Below are positions 42,511 through 49,020 of a stretch of 59,726 bases of DNA, piece after piece. The stretch's first letter is position 1. Every line of letters starts with the position of its first letter. A program made the translations under genes and the position numbers. Source of the stretch: an uncultured Bacilli bacterium (GTDB taxonomy: Bacteria > Bacillota_I > Bacilli_A > RF39 > UBA660); assembly GCA_910587535.1 (NCBI GenBank), contig CAJUKM010000003.1, positions 1 to 59,726 on the forward strand, read 5' to 3'. The notes beneath the pieces are model-generated. The model did not search any database and had not been told where the DNA came from. It saw nothing but the letters and a program-made list of their open reading frames with translations.

Positions 42511-43482
42511 ATGAAAAATAGTTGTGGGTGGACATCTGAATATAGAAGAAAAAAGTTTGAAAAGAGATATTACAATCAACCAGACAAAGATTTGCTGCCA
42601 TTAAATCATCTCGCCATACAACGTTCTATTTCGATATTGTTAGATATACAGGGAACATGTGATAACATCGACGATGAGAAGGCAAAAAGATTTGTATTAT
42701 ACTTAGATCGGTTAAGAAAAAAATTTAAAGCAGACTATGTTACTATTAGTATATCTACACATTATACCGATGGTAGAGAAATAAAGAATATTCTCGACAT
42801 AATTTCTAGAAACCTGATAAGTAATATCAGAATAGGAGACAATTTCTTTCTTGGTGGAATATATAATTATGATAGTGATAAAGAGATATCTGTATTTCCA
42901 AATTTTAATTACGACAAGATAGAGACATTTTTGATCAATCTAGTAACTTTAGGAAGAAATGTAGTTTTTATGGCAGTATTCGACGATTTTATTAGTGATG
43001 AAATTTTTAAACGTATTTCGCTAAATAGTCCAGTATTAGTGGGAAAACCGTCGAGTAAAAAAAACGATCTTAAAAGAAATTCTCTTTGCCGAATTGCTAC
43101 TGAAACTAAGAGTTTTGATGGAGTATTAGAAATTATGACGACTTATTTAGAAAGCATAATCCGATTATCAGTTTCTGAAATAGTAGAAACTCAAAAGAGA
43201 GAGACACCGTATTTTCCCATATCTATATTAATCCAAAAAATCGCAAACAGAGAATACGAAGCTCTCAAAAGATACTTTACTATGGGTTTAGCAGATGATA
43301 AAGACATCGAAATCATATTAGACCTACTCATCTCTATTAATATGGCTCAGAAAATTCCACCTGAAGAAAATAGACAAGTAAAAACTTTATTAGAGATAAT
43401 CATCAACCAATTAGAAAAACAAGAAAGTATAATACCTAAAGGTAAAATAATAACTCTCCAAAAACTTTTAAATACTGACTAA
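42511..43482 (+). CDS. Hypothetical soluble protein, 323 residues
   Basis: Cytoplasmic-looking, with no signal peptide or membrane segment. A basic N-terminus (WTSEYRRKKFEKRYY), then an alpha/beta region with strands ADYVTISISTHY, SNIRIGDNFFLGGIYNY, NVVFMAVFDDF and SPVLVGKPSSKK separated by helices, suggesting a Rossmann- or HAD-like fold, and a helical C-terminal third (ILIQKIANREYEALKRYFTM, later VKTLLEIIINQLEKQE). There is no catalytic motif I can name. The ribosome site is GAGGGATGATGG. It has its own promoter and terminator. Confidence 0.65.
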   Translation: MKNSCGWTSEYRRKKFEKRYYNQPDKDLLPLNHLAIQRSISILLDIQGTCDNIDDEKAKRFVLYLDRLRKKFKADYVTISISTHYTDGREIKNILDIISRNLISNIRIGDNFFLGGIYNYDSDKEISVFPNFNYDKIETFLINLVTLGRNVVFMAVFDDFISDEIFKRISLNSPVLVGKPSSKKNDLKRNSLCRIATETKSFDGVLEIMTTYLESIIRLSVSEIVETQKRETPYFPISILIQKIANREYEALKRYFTMGLADDKDIEIILDLLISINMAQKIPPEENRQVKTLLEIIINQLEKQESIIPKGKIITLQKLLNTD

Positions 43483-43485
43483 AAA

Positions 43486-43513
43486 AACTAACCAGATTGG
43501 TTAGTTATTTTTT
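43486..43513. terminator. Bidirectional terminator
   Basis: AACTAACC (43486-43493) pairs with GGTTAGTT (43499-43506) over a 5-base loop, with an A run before and ATTTTTTT after. It serves the plus-strand gene and the minus-strand tRNA-Arg. Confidence 0.9.
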
Positions 43514-43516
43514 AAG

Positions 43517-43593
43517 TGGTGTTCGCGGGGGGATTCGAACCCTCGACCCTGCGCTTAGAAGGCGCATGCTCTATCCAACTGAGCTACGCGAAC
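43517..43593 (-). tRNA. tRNA-Arg (anticodon TCT)
   Basis: Minus strand: acceptor arms GTTCGCG (43593-43587) and CGCGAAC (43527-43521), discriminator A, encoded CCA. The anticodon stem TGCGC/GCGCA encloses loop CTTCTAA, giving anticodon TCT for AGA, the main arginine codon in this DNA. The T arm carries GGTTCGAATCC. Length 77 bases. Confidence 0.97.
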
Positions 43594-43620
43594 ATTTGCG
43601 TTTTGCTAATTAATTATATA

Positions 43621-43649
43621 ATAAAAAGCCCAATTATTCAAGGCTTTTT
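43621..43649 (-). terminator. Terminator of gerM
   Basis: Minus strand: AAAAAGCC (43649-43642) pairs with GGCTTTTT (43630-43623); the loop contains the gerM stop codon. Confidence 0.82.
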
Positions 43650-44590
43650 AAATCAAAAGTTATAATTTCCTTATTGTCTACAGTGTAAGATACATGTTCA
43701 ACATCGTAGTTATCTTTGATAGATAGATTTATTGCATAGGTTACTTCCTCTAAAATGTCGTTCTTTGTAACATCGGACAATATGGCATTATTAAAATCTA
43801 TACTAATTTCATTATCTAAAACTTCATAGTTTTGTAATGCTGCTTCACTGTTCAGATAACTCATGAGACTAGTCTCGTAAACGGGACTACTAGTAAGCTC
43901 TTTTATGATAACTTCTATCTTTTCTTTGGAATCGTTAGATACTTTAGTAACAGGAACATAATAATAATTTCCATCGTACTTCGACAAATAATACATCGTC
44001 GTTTTAGTCGTTCCCTTTATATTTTCCACGTCATATTTTTTATTTATTCCGTACGATCTATCCAAAGGGTTTTCTAAATACTCATTAGAATGTGGGAGTT
44101 TATTTAGGATCTTTCCATCTACCAATATAGTTAGGCTTTTAATTCCCTTGATACTGGTAAGACTATAAACTAAAGATTCTAGCATCTTGACTTCGTCTTT
44201 CTCTGAAACGTTTAAAATCTCTTTACTAAAGTTTATTTTAAAATTTTTATCATCTAAGCTTGAAGATATGACTTTAGTTCCCGTCGGAATGATCGGTTTA
44301 AATCCATTTGGAATCAAATTGGAGTCCTCCGATCCAACAGTGAGATAGGATATCATAAGTAGTGCCTTCTCTTCGACAGTATCGCCTTTAATCGCAAGAT
44401 TTACTCTGGCTACATAATCGTTCTTATCTAATAAAAATATAGTATCTTTGACGTTGGTCATAGTATAAGAAGTTTCTGGAATTACATTATTAGATTTATC
44501 CATTTTTTTAGGAAATAAATAAAGTATGAATAAGATCAAAAGACAAAATGCAGCTAGACAAATTTTTCTTATAGAACTTTTCTTAAACAT
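43634..44590 (-). CDS. gerM: Sporulation protein GerM (two GerMN domains)
   Basis: Exported, membrane-anchored sporulation protein. In Bacillus GerM joins the SpoIIIA-SpoIIQ channel between mother cell and forespore. Of 318 residues: a membrane anchor (ICLAAFCLLILFILYLF) and two GerMN repeats, VNLAIKGDTVEEKALLMISYL...IPNGFKPIIPTGTKV and VPVTKVSNDSKEKIEVIIKEL...LNSEAALQNYEVLDNEISIDF. The start is the ATG at 44590 behind AGGGTG. Unlike Bacillus GerM it lacks a clear lipobox. It lies next to gerE and spoIIIAH but is separated from gerE by a terminator. Confidence 0.87.
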   Translation of the reverse strand: MFKKSSIRKICLAAFCLLILFILYLFPKKMDKSNNVIPETSYTMTNVKDTIFLLDKNDYVARVNLAIKGDTVEEKALLMISYLTVGSEDSNLIPNGFKPIIPTGTKVISSSLDDKNFKINFSKEILNVSEKDEVKMLESLVYSLTSIKGIKSLTILVDGKILNKLPHSNEYLENPLDRSYGINKKYDVENIKGTTKTTMYYLSKYDGNYYYVPVTKVSNDSKEKIEVIIKELTSSPVYETSLMSYLNSEAALQNYEVLDNEISIDFNNAILSDVTKNDILEEVTYAINLSIKDNYDVEHVSYTVDNKEIITFDLKSLE

Positions 44591-44625
44591 AAAATACACC
44601 CTAAATAATCATATTCTTATGTAAT

Positions 44626-44648
44626 TAAAAAAAGTCTAAAAAGACTTT
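44626..44648 (-). terminator. Terminator of gerE
   Basis: Minus strand: AAAGTCT (44648-44642) pairs with AGACTTT (44637-44631), loop TTTT, then a T run. It begins at the gerE stop. Confidence 0.85.
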
Positions 44649-44854
44649 TAAAAATTTATTAACCCCAGTTTTACGAGTTCGATTACTGCTTGTGTTCTTC
44701 CCTTTACTCCTAATTTTTGTATAGTATTAGATATGTGATTTCGAACAGTCTTCTCACTTATATCTAAAAACGATGCGATTTCTTTGGTAGACTTATTTAA
44801 AACGAGTAGATCGAAAACTTCTTGTTCTCTACTGGTCAATATGTTTTTCTTCAT
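44648..44854 (-). CDS. gerE: Sporulation transcription factor GerE (LuxR-type HTH)
   Basis: Small DNA-binding protein that in Bacillus acts late in the mother cell and controls coat genes. The sequence LTSREQEVFDLLVLNKSTKE, then ISEKTVRNHISNTIQKLGVKGRTQAVIELVK, matches GerE closely over its full length, including the helix-turn-helix. The start is uncertain: the ATG at 44854 gives 68 residues, the ATG at 44869 gives 73 and the TTG at 44878 gives 76, nearest the usual 74. The GAAGAGGATGTG site is best used by the first, with a long spacer. It follows spoIIIAH on the same strand. Confidence 0.9.
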   Translation of the reverse strand: MKKNILTSREQEVFDLLVLNKSTKEIASFLDISEKTVRNHISNTIQKLGVKGRTQAVIELVKLGLINF

Positions 44855-44895
44855 TACGTGATTACACATCCTCTTCAATAGTAGTATATGAAGAA

Positions 44896-44920
44896 GAGGC
44901 GAGTAGTGCTACTCTGCCTC
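44896..44920 (-). promoter_or_regulatory. GC-rich hairpin over the spoIIIAH stop
   Basis: GAGGCGAGTAG (44896-44906) pairs with CTACTC and GCCTC (44909-44920) with one bulged base. No T run follows on either strand. It may limit readthrough or protect the spoIIIAH message end ahead of gerE. Confidence 0.4.
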
Positions 44921-45415
44921 AAAACTGACTGTAATATACACATTTTTATCGAATTCTTTTTGTACAGAATTCATAATTTTATTCGCGAGATCATAAGAAT
45001 GATTTTTCGTATCTATGACAACTTTTACATTAGATCCATCGATTTTAACGAAATTTTCATAGTTAAAATTTTTCTTTATCATCTGTTCTATCATTTCTTC
45101 TTTTCCTTTAGTAACATTTAATTCTTTTAAAGCTTCATATGCATCCGATTTTTCCTCGGTAGATTTAGATGCATCCATCAATATTTCCTTAATCTGAGAT
45201 ACCTCGTTTTCTAACGTTTCATCACGATTTACTCGAAGAGCATTTATCGAATTCGATTCGTCTACTTCGATCGATGTACCATTAGATTTATTGACTTCTT
45301 TATTTACTAAAGCTGAATCCGGTGCTGGTACTGAAATATAGTAAATAGCCATTATTAAAATAATACTGAATAGAGTTAAAAACCATAAATTCTTTTTTGT
45401 AAGCAATTTCATCAT
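44909..45415 (-). CDS. spoIIIAH: Stage III sporulation protein AH (SpoIIIAH)
   Basis: Mother-cell membrane protein whose extracellular domain binds SpoIIQ to form the ring between mother cell and forespore. Of 168 residues: one N-terminal membrane helix (LWFLTLFSIILIMAIYYISV), a low-complexity linker and a YscJ/FliF-like ring domain (ENEVSQIKEILMDASKSTEE...KSDAYEALKEL...TKGKEEMIEQMIK...VKVVIDTKNHS...ITVSFEAE) matching the family. Here it is separate from a spoIIIAA-AG operon and sits next to gerE. The linker is shorter than in Bacillus (168 versus about 218 residues). The ribosome site is weak. Confidence 0.9.
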   Translation of the reverse strand: MMKLLTKKNLWFLTLFSIILIMAIYYISVPAPDSALVNKEVNKSNGTSIEVDESNSINALRVNRDETLENEVSQIKEILMDASKSTEEKSDAYEALKELNVTKGKEEMIEQMIKKNFNYENFVKIDGSNVKVVIDTKNHSYDLANKIMNSVQKEFDKNVYITVSFEAE

Positions 45416-45458
45416 TCCAATCTATTAACATTATAGACTGGAAAGTTAAAAAATATTC

Positions 45459-45866
45459 CTAAACGTTTTGCATAATCATCAAAAAGATTTCTCGACTTAC
45501 TTCAAATTTATCTATATCTATTTCATTGATATTATTATCGTTATCATTTTCTCTAATAAAATTATCTATGAGCTTTAACATATATTCTTCTTCTAGCTCA
45601 CTACCTTCTAAATACAAGACCGCATAGTGCTTAGAGCCAGTTCTCACTATAAGACCTGCATATATAGAGACGCCTTCTGATGTGAAATCTACATAACTAT
45701 TAACGACTTCGTAAAAAGATTTATCGATCTTATAAAACGGTTTGATCTGTTTTATTATTCTTCTGACAATTTTCTCGTTCTCACTCAAGACGGCATTTAA
45801 TAAGATTTCATCTCGTATTTTAAATTTACGAACATTAGTTCCGACGTTTAAATCTATAGTAATCAT
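45459..45866 (-). CDS. Hypothetical protein upstream of spoIIIAH, 135 residues
   Basis: Soluble alpha/beta protein. It begins MITIDLNVGTNVRKFKIRDE, then a helix (ILLNAVLSENEKIVRRIIKQI), a beta sheet (SYVDFTSEGVSIYAGLIVRT, KHYAVLYLEG), and a final acidic region with an Asn/Asp run (DNDNNINEIDIDKF). A clear GGAGG site precedes the ATG. It is 43 bases ahead of spoIIIAH on the same strand, so perhaps a sporulation gene; the family is not recognised. Confidence 0.65.
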   Translation of the reverse strand: MITIDLNVGTNVRKFKIRDEILLNAVLSENEKIVRRIIKQIKPFYKIDKSFYEVVNSYVDFTSEGVSIYAGLIVRTGSKHYAVLYLEGSELEEEYMLKLIDNFIRENDNDNNINEIDIDKFEVSREIFLMIMQNV

Positions 45867-45953
45867 ATATTACCTCCATTTAAGAACATATTATCACATT
45901 TTTTTTAGTATTTGGATTTTTTACTTAAAATTAACAAAGTTTCGTGAATTTTT

Positions 45954-45979
45954 AAAAATCTACCATCATAGATTTTTTT
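45954..45979 (+). promoter_or_regulatory. Terminator-like hairpin just before a ribosome site
   Basis: AAAATCTA (45955-45962) pairs with TAGATTTT (45969-45976) over CCATCA, followed by more T. The AGGTGAT ribosome site of the next gene starts at 45980, directly after. No plus-strand gene ends upstream, so it looks like an attenuator in that gene's leader. Confidence 0.5.
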
Positions 45980-45989
45980 AGGTGATAAC

Positions 45990-46409
45990 ATGGACATGAT
46001 TTTGATCGTTTTAAAGGTAATGACGATTGGTACTCTAGACTATTACTTATCAAAAATTTTCGATAGACAAGCAAAGAAGGGGGTATTGGGAATAATATCT
46101 CCGTTTTATATTTTATTCGGAATTTTGGCATCTGTCCTAGAAGGAGAAAGCATATTATTCGTCTTAATAGCAGGCGTCGTATGGGGGTATTTTCTAAATC
46201 TTTATTTCAAAACTTCCTTACCAAAAATGTACGAGAAGAAAAATATTCTATATATAGGATTGTTAAATCTCTTCAATGTATTCATTTTAAATCGTTTTTT
46301 AGACAATCTACTATTTAACTTAAATACATATTTCTTGATAATTCTTTTTGCTGTAAGTCTTTTTCTAGTTTTAATTGATATCTCTTTGACGATGAGAAAG
46401 AACATATGA
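45990..46409 (+). CDS. Small multi-pass membrane protein, 139 residues
   Basis: Four or five hydrophobic segments: MILIVLKVMTIGTLDYYL, GIISPFYILFGILASVLEG, ESILFVLIAGVVWGYFL, ILYIGLLNLFNVFILNRF and YFLIILFAVSLFLVLIDI, with a basic loop (KIFDRQAKKG). No motif is recognised. AGGTGAT lies three bases before the ATG, directly after a terminator-like hairpin. It is followed by a strong terminator, then the bacteriocin locus. Small polytopic proteins near bacteriocin genes can be immunity proteins, but the terminator separates the transcripts, so this is only a possibility. Confidence 0.7.
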   Translation: MDMILIVLKVMTIGTLDYYLSKIFDRQAKKGVLGIISPFYILFGILASVLEGESILFVLIAGVVWGYFLNLYFKTSLPKMYEKKNILYIGLLNLFNVFILNRFLDNLLFNLNTYFLIILFAVSLFLVLIDISLTMRKNI

Positions 46410-46431
46410 ACAAACATATGTTCTTTTTTTT
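46400..46431 (+). terminator. Terminator before the bacteriocin locus
   Basis: GAACATATG (46400-46408) pairs with CATATGTTC (46415-46423) over a 6-base loop, followed by eight T. Confidence 0.93.
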
Positions 46432-46515
46432 GGCAATCGAGACGAAGTAAAAGAGAAAAGAAAAATTAGCCCGGTAAAATATAAGTAGAGAGGCTAAGAA
46501 AGAAGGTGAGAATCA

Positions 46516-46572
46516 ATGAGATTGATTAGAGTTTTAAAATTCATAAAGTATCTAATCGTAGTATTCTTCTAG
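46516..46572 (+). CDS. 18-residue hydrophobic cationic peptide ahead of the exporter gene
   Basis: The frame MRLIRVLKFIKYLIVVFF has a good ribosome site, GAAGGTGAG (46502-46510), five bases ahead of the ATG, and ends 20 bases before the exporter start. It has four basic residues spaced along a hydrophobic helix, no double-glycine leader and no acidic residues. It could be a leader peptide, a secreted signal or a small membrane peptide. A weak TAAAAT (46475-46480) lies upstream, with no clear -35 box. Confidence 0.5.
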   Translation: MRLIRVLKFIKYLIVVFF

Positions 46573-46592
46573 ACAAGGAGTGAAAACTGACT

Positions 46593-48632
46593 TTGAAGAA
46601 AAAAGATATATATATTCAAGAAGATCAGAGTACTTGCGGTGCTTCTTGTATCCAAAGTGTCGTATCACATTTTGGCGGCTATGTGCCTCTTGAAACTGTC
46701 AAATCTGATACACAGACAGATAAAAATGGAACTGATGCCTATCAAATGATTAGAGCTCTAAAGAAGTATGGCATAAAATCGTACGGAATGAAATTGTCGT
46801 TAGAAAATTTTCAAAACGTATCTCTACCTGTCATCGCCCACACGGTCGATAGAGGTTATGAGCATTTTGTCGTAGTTTATGAATGTAGAAAAAACTCAGA
46901 AGAAGTCGTAACGATGAATCCCGAATGTGGCAAAAAAATCTATCATAAAGAAGATTTTACAAAAATCTTTGACGAAAAAATCATTGTGCTATTAAAGGAA
47001 GGGGAAATCCCTAAATACAAGAAAAGTACGACATTACTAAAAGTTATGTTCGAAATGTTAAAAAAGAATAGAAAAAAAATAATAATAAGTTTTCTTTTAA
47101 ATTTAATAGTAATCGTACTGACGATATTTACGAGTCTCCATTTAAAGTTGTTAAACTATAAAATGGATCCATTATCCATAACGTATATATTCATTCTTTT
47201 AAAATTTATTACTTATCTTTTAGAGATGATTAAACTTAAAAGAGAAGAGGATATACTACATGCGATAGACGTAGATATTAATGCAACGATCTTAGAACAT
47301 ATTTTTTCTCTACCACAGAGATATCTTAACAATCATAGAGTAGGAGAACTCATAAAAAAGATTGAAGGCTCGAGTTTTTTCAAAACGCTTTTTACTAGAA
47401 TAATAATGATTAATATTGTCGATTTATTATCTATTATTTGCTGTGTTATTTTGATGTTTTATATAAACCCTAAAATTACAACATTACATATTTTCTTTCT
47501 AATAATATATTTAACACTTACCCCAATATACGAAAAAAACCTAATTAAAAAAAATAAGAAAAACATCGAATTACACGAGCAACATAATGGATATTTAGTA
47601 GAGGATCTAGAAGGAATCGAAAGTATAAAGAACTTAAATGAGGAGGAGAGGTTCTTAAAAAATCTTCAAGGTTCCTTCATCACTCTATCTAAAAATTCTA
47701 GACAAGTTAACTTTTTAAATGGTTCGAAAGTGATATTTAAAAATTTCATTTGCGATATAGAAATGCTGATTACGAGTCTTTTAGGTTTTTTACTGCAAAG
47801 CGAAACGTTTACATACATAGATCTTATGATGATGATATCCCTATTTTCTTTAGTATATCAAAACTTCGAAAGTATTATATATTCTTACTCGAGTTATTTA
47901 AGAGGAAAATTGCTACTTAGAAGTATCAGTGAATTCTTAGATTTAGAAACTGACAAAGAGGGATTTACTCTAGTTGACCCTTTTGAAAAGCTGCTAGTAA
48001 AAAATCTCACGTTCAGTTATGACAATTATAACTATAAAATCAGAGATCTTACACTTGAGATTAAAAAAGGAGAAAAATACCTGTTGACTGGACCATCAGG
48101 AGCAGGGAAGAGTACTTTTGTTAAATGCATGATTAAAAGGTTTGATAATTACTTAGGAGAAATTTTTCTAAATGGTAAAGAAATTAAAACTATTTCGCCA
48201 AGTTCTCTTAAAAATTATATATCCTATATCGGGCAAGAAGAAAAACTTTTCTCTAAGACCATAAAAGAAAATATAGTAAGTGGCGATTTAGATTTAAAGC
48301 TTTTAGAAAAAACGGTTAAAACCGCCGAATTGGAAGAAGTCATAAAAAGTCATCAAAGTGGAATAGACACAGCTATTTTAGAAGGTGCAACAAATTTTTC
48401 GGGAGGAGAAAAAGCTAGAATATATTTAGCTAGAGCTCTCTATAAAAAACCGTCGATTTTGATAATCGATGAAACCTTATCGGCGATAGGAGAAGAACTA
48501 GAAGATAAAATAATCCGTAAGTTACTCGATAATAAAGACTTAACTTTAATATATATAACACATAGAAACAAAGAAAAGTTATTTAAAAACCAAATAATTT
48601 TTAGAAAGGACGGATTATATGAGATTAAATGA
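46593..48632 (+). CDS. Bacteriocin exporter: C39 peptidase-containing ABC transporter (PCAT)
   Basis: Cleaves double-glycine leaders and exports the mature peptides, using ATP. Of 679 residues: the peptidase C39 domain (1-135) with Gln9, catalytic Cys15 in DQSTCGASC, His91 in YEHFVVVYE, and Asn109 in MNPECGK where the catalytic Asp normally stands; the membrane domain (about 150-440) with six helices; and the nucleotide-binding domain with GPSGAGKS, signature FSGGEKAR, Walker B ILIIDETLSAI and H-loop ITHR. The start is TTG with AAGGAGTG ten bases upstream. The 3' end overlaps the first bacteriocin gene by 14 bases. It is slightly shorter than typical PCATs (about 700-730). Confidence 0.93.
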   Translation: MKKKDIYIQEDQSTCGASCIQSVVSHFGGYVPLETVKSDTQTDKNGTDAYQMIRALKKYGIKSYGMKLSLENFQNVSLPVIAHTVDRGYEHFVVVYECRKNSEEVVTMNPECGKKIYHKEDFTKIFDEKIIVLLKEGEIPKYKKSTTLLKVMFEMLKKNRKKIIISFLLNLIVIVLTIFTSLHLKLLNYKMDPLSITYIFILLKFITYLLEMIKLKREEDILHAIDVDINATILEHIFSLPQRYLNNHRVGELIKKIEGSSFFKTLFTRIIMINIVDLLSIICCVILMFYINPKITTLHIFFLIIYLTLTPIYEKNLIKKNKKNIELHEQHNGYLVEDLEGIESIKNLNEEERFLKNLQGSFITLSKNSRQVNFLNGSKVIFKNFICDIEMLITSLLGFLLQSETFTYIDLMMMISLFSLVYQNFESIIYSYSSYLRGKLLLRSISEFLDLETDKEGFTLVDPFEKLLVKNLTFSYDNYNYKIRDLTLEIKKGEKYLLTGPSGAGKSTFVKCMIKRFDNYLGEIFLNGKEIKTISPSSLKNYISYIGQEEKLFSKTIKENIVSGDLDLKLLEKTVKTAELEEVIKSHQSGIDTAILEGATNFSGGEKARIYLARALYKKPSILIIDETLSAIGEELEDKIIRKLLDNKDLTLIYITHRNKEKLFKNQIIFRKDGLYEIK

Positions 48633-48777
48633 TACAGAACTCTTAAATATAAGAGGTGGTGCAATCGCACTAAAGCATGCACTTCTATTAGGTATAGGCG
48701 GATTGATTACACTCCTTGTGGGCGTAATCGACGGATACGTCAATCCACAAAAGTGCAACATGAGAAAAATAAGATAG
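48619..48777 (+). CDS. Double-glycine bacteriocin precursor, peptide 1
   Basis: A 52-residue precursor starting inside the 3' end of the exporter gene. The leader MRLNDTELLNIRGG is a textbook double-glycine leader (L...EL..I.GG). The mature peptide (38 residues) runs AIALKHALLLGIGGLITLLV, then GVIDGYVNPQKCNMRKIR. It holds a GVIDG (GxxxG) helix-packing motif, a hydrophobic core, a basic C-terminus and a single Cys. This layout is typical of one half of a class IIb two-peptide bacteriocin. A GAAAGGACGG site precedes the ATG. Confidence 0.88.
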   Translation: MRLNDTELLNIRGGAIALKHALLLGIGGLITLLVGVIDGYVNPQKCNMRKIR

Positions 48778-48787
48778 GAGGTGGAAT

Positions 48788-48955
48788 ATGCTACTTACGG
48801 AATTAGAACTTATCGATATTAAAGGAGGAGCTTCATCTGGAATTACGAGTACATTTTTAAACTCAGTAGCCAGACTTATAACGACGATTCTCGATTTAGG
48901 AAGAACTATAGGATCATCTATAGCTCGATATAAAACCAAAAATTATTGCTACTAA
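48788..48955 (+). CDS. Double-glycine bacteriocin precursor, peptide 2
   Basis: A 55-residue precursor directly after peptide 1 with a perfect AGGAGGTG site. The leader MLLTELELIDIKGG parallels that of peptide 1. The mature peptide (41 residues) runs ASSGITSTFLNSVARLITTI, then LDLGRTIGSSIARYKTKNYCY. It contains GRTIG (GxxxG), Ala/Ser small-residue repeats and one Cys next to the C-terminus. Two adjacent, similarly built precursors directly after a dedicated exporter argue for a two-component bacteriocin. No modification enzyme is nearby. Confidence 0.88.
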   Translation: MLLTELELIDIKGGASSGITSTFLNSVARLITTILDLGRTIGSSIARYKTKNYCY

Positions 48956-48960
48956 TTTAC

Positions 48961-48989
48961 TTGTTACATAATAGATAAAATGCTATAAT
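48961..48989 (+). promoter_or_regulatory. Promoter of cca
   Basis: TTGTTA (48961-48966), 17-base spacer, TATAAT (48984-48989). Transcription would start near 48996, so the in-frame ATG at 48994 cannot be the cca start. Confidence 0.85.
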
Positions 48990-49020
48990 AAGTATGCTGA
49001 ATTTAGAAAGATGGATACTT

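Noticed and set aside
44888..45121. Plus-strand frame opposite spoIIIAH
   Set aside because: It is the mirror of a recognised gene; Phe/Ile/Tyr-rich with no ribosome site.
46400..49000. Lantibiotic or other modified-peptide cluster
   Set aside because: No LanM, LanB/C, radical SAM or other modification enzyme is present near the two peptides; only the exporter.
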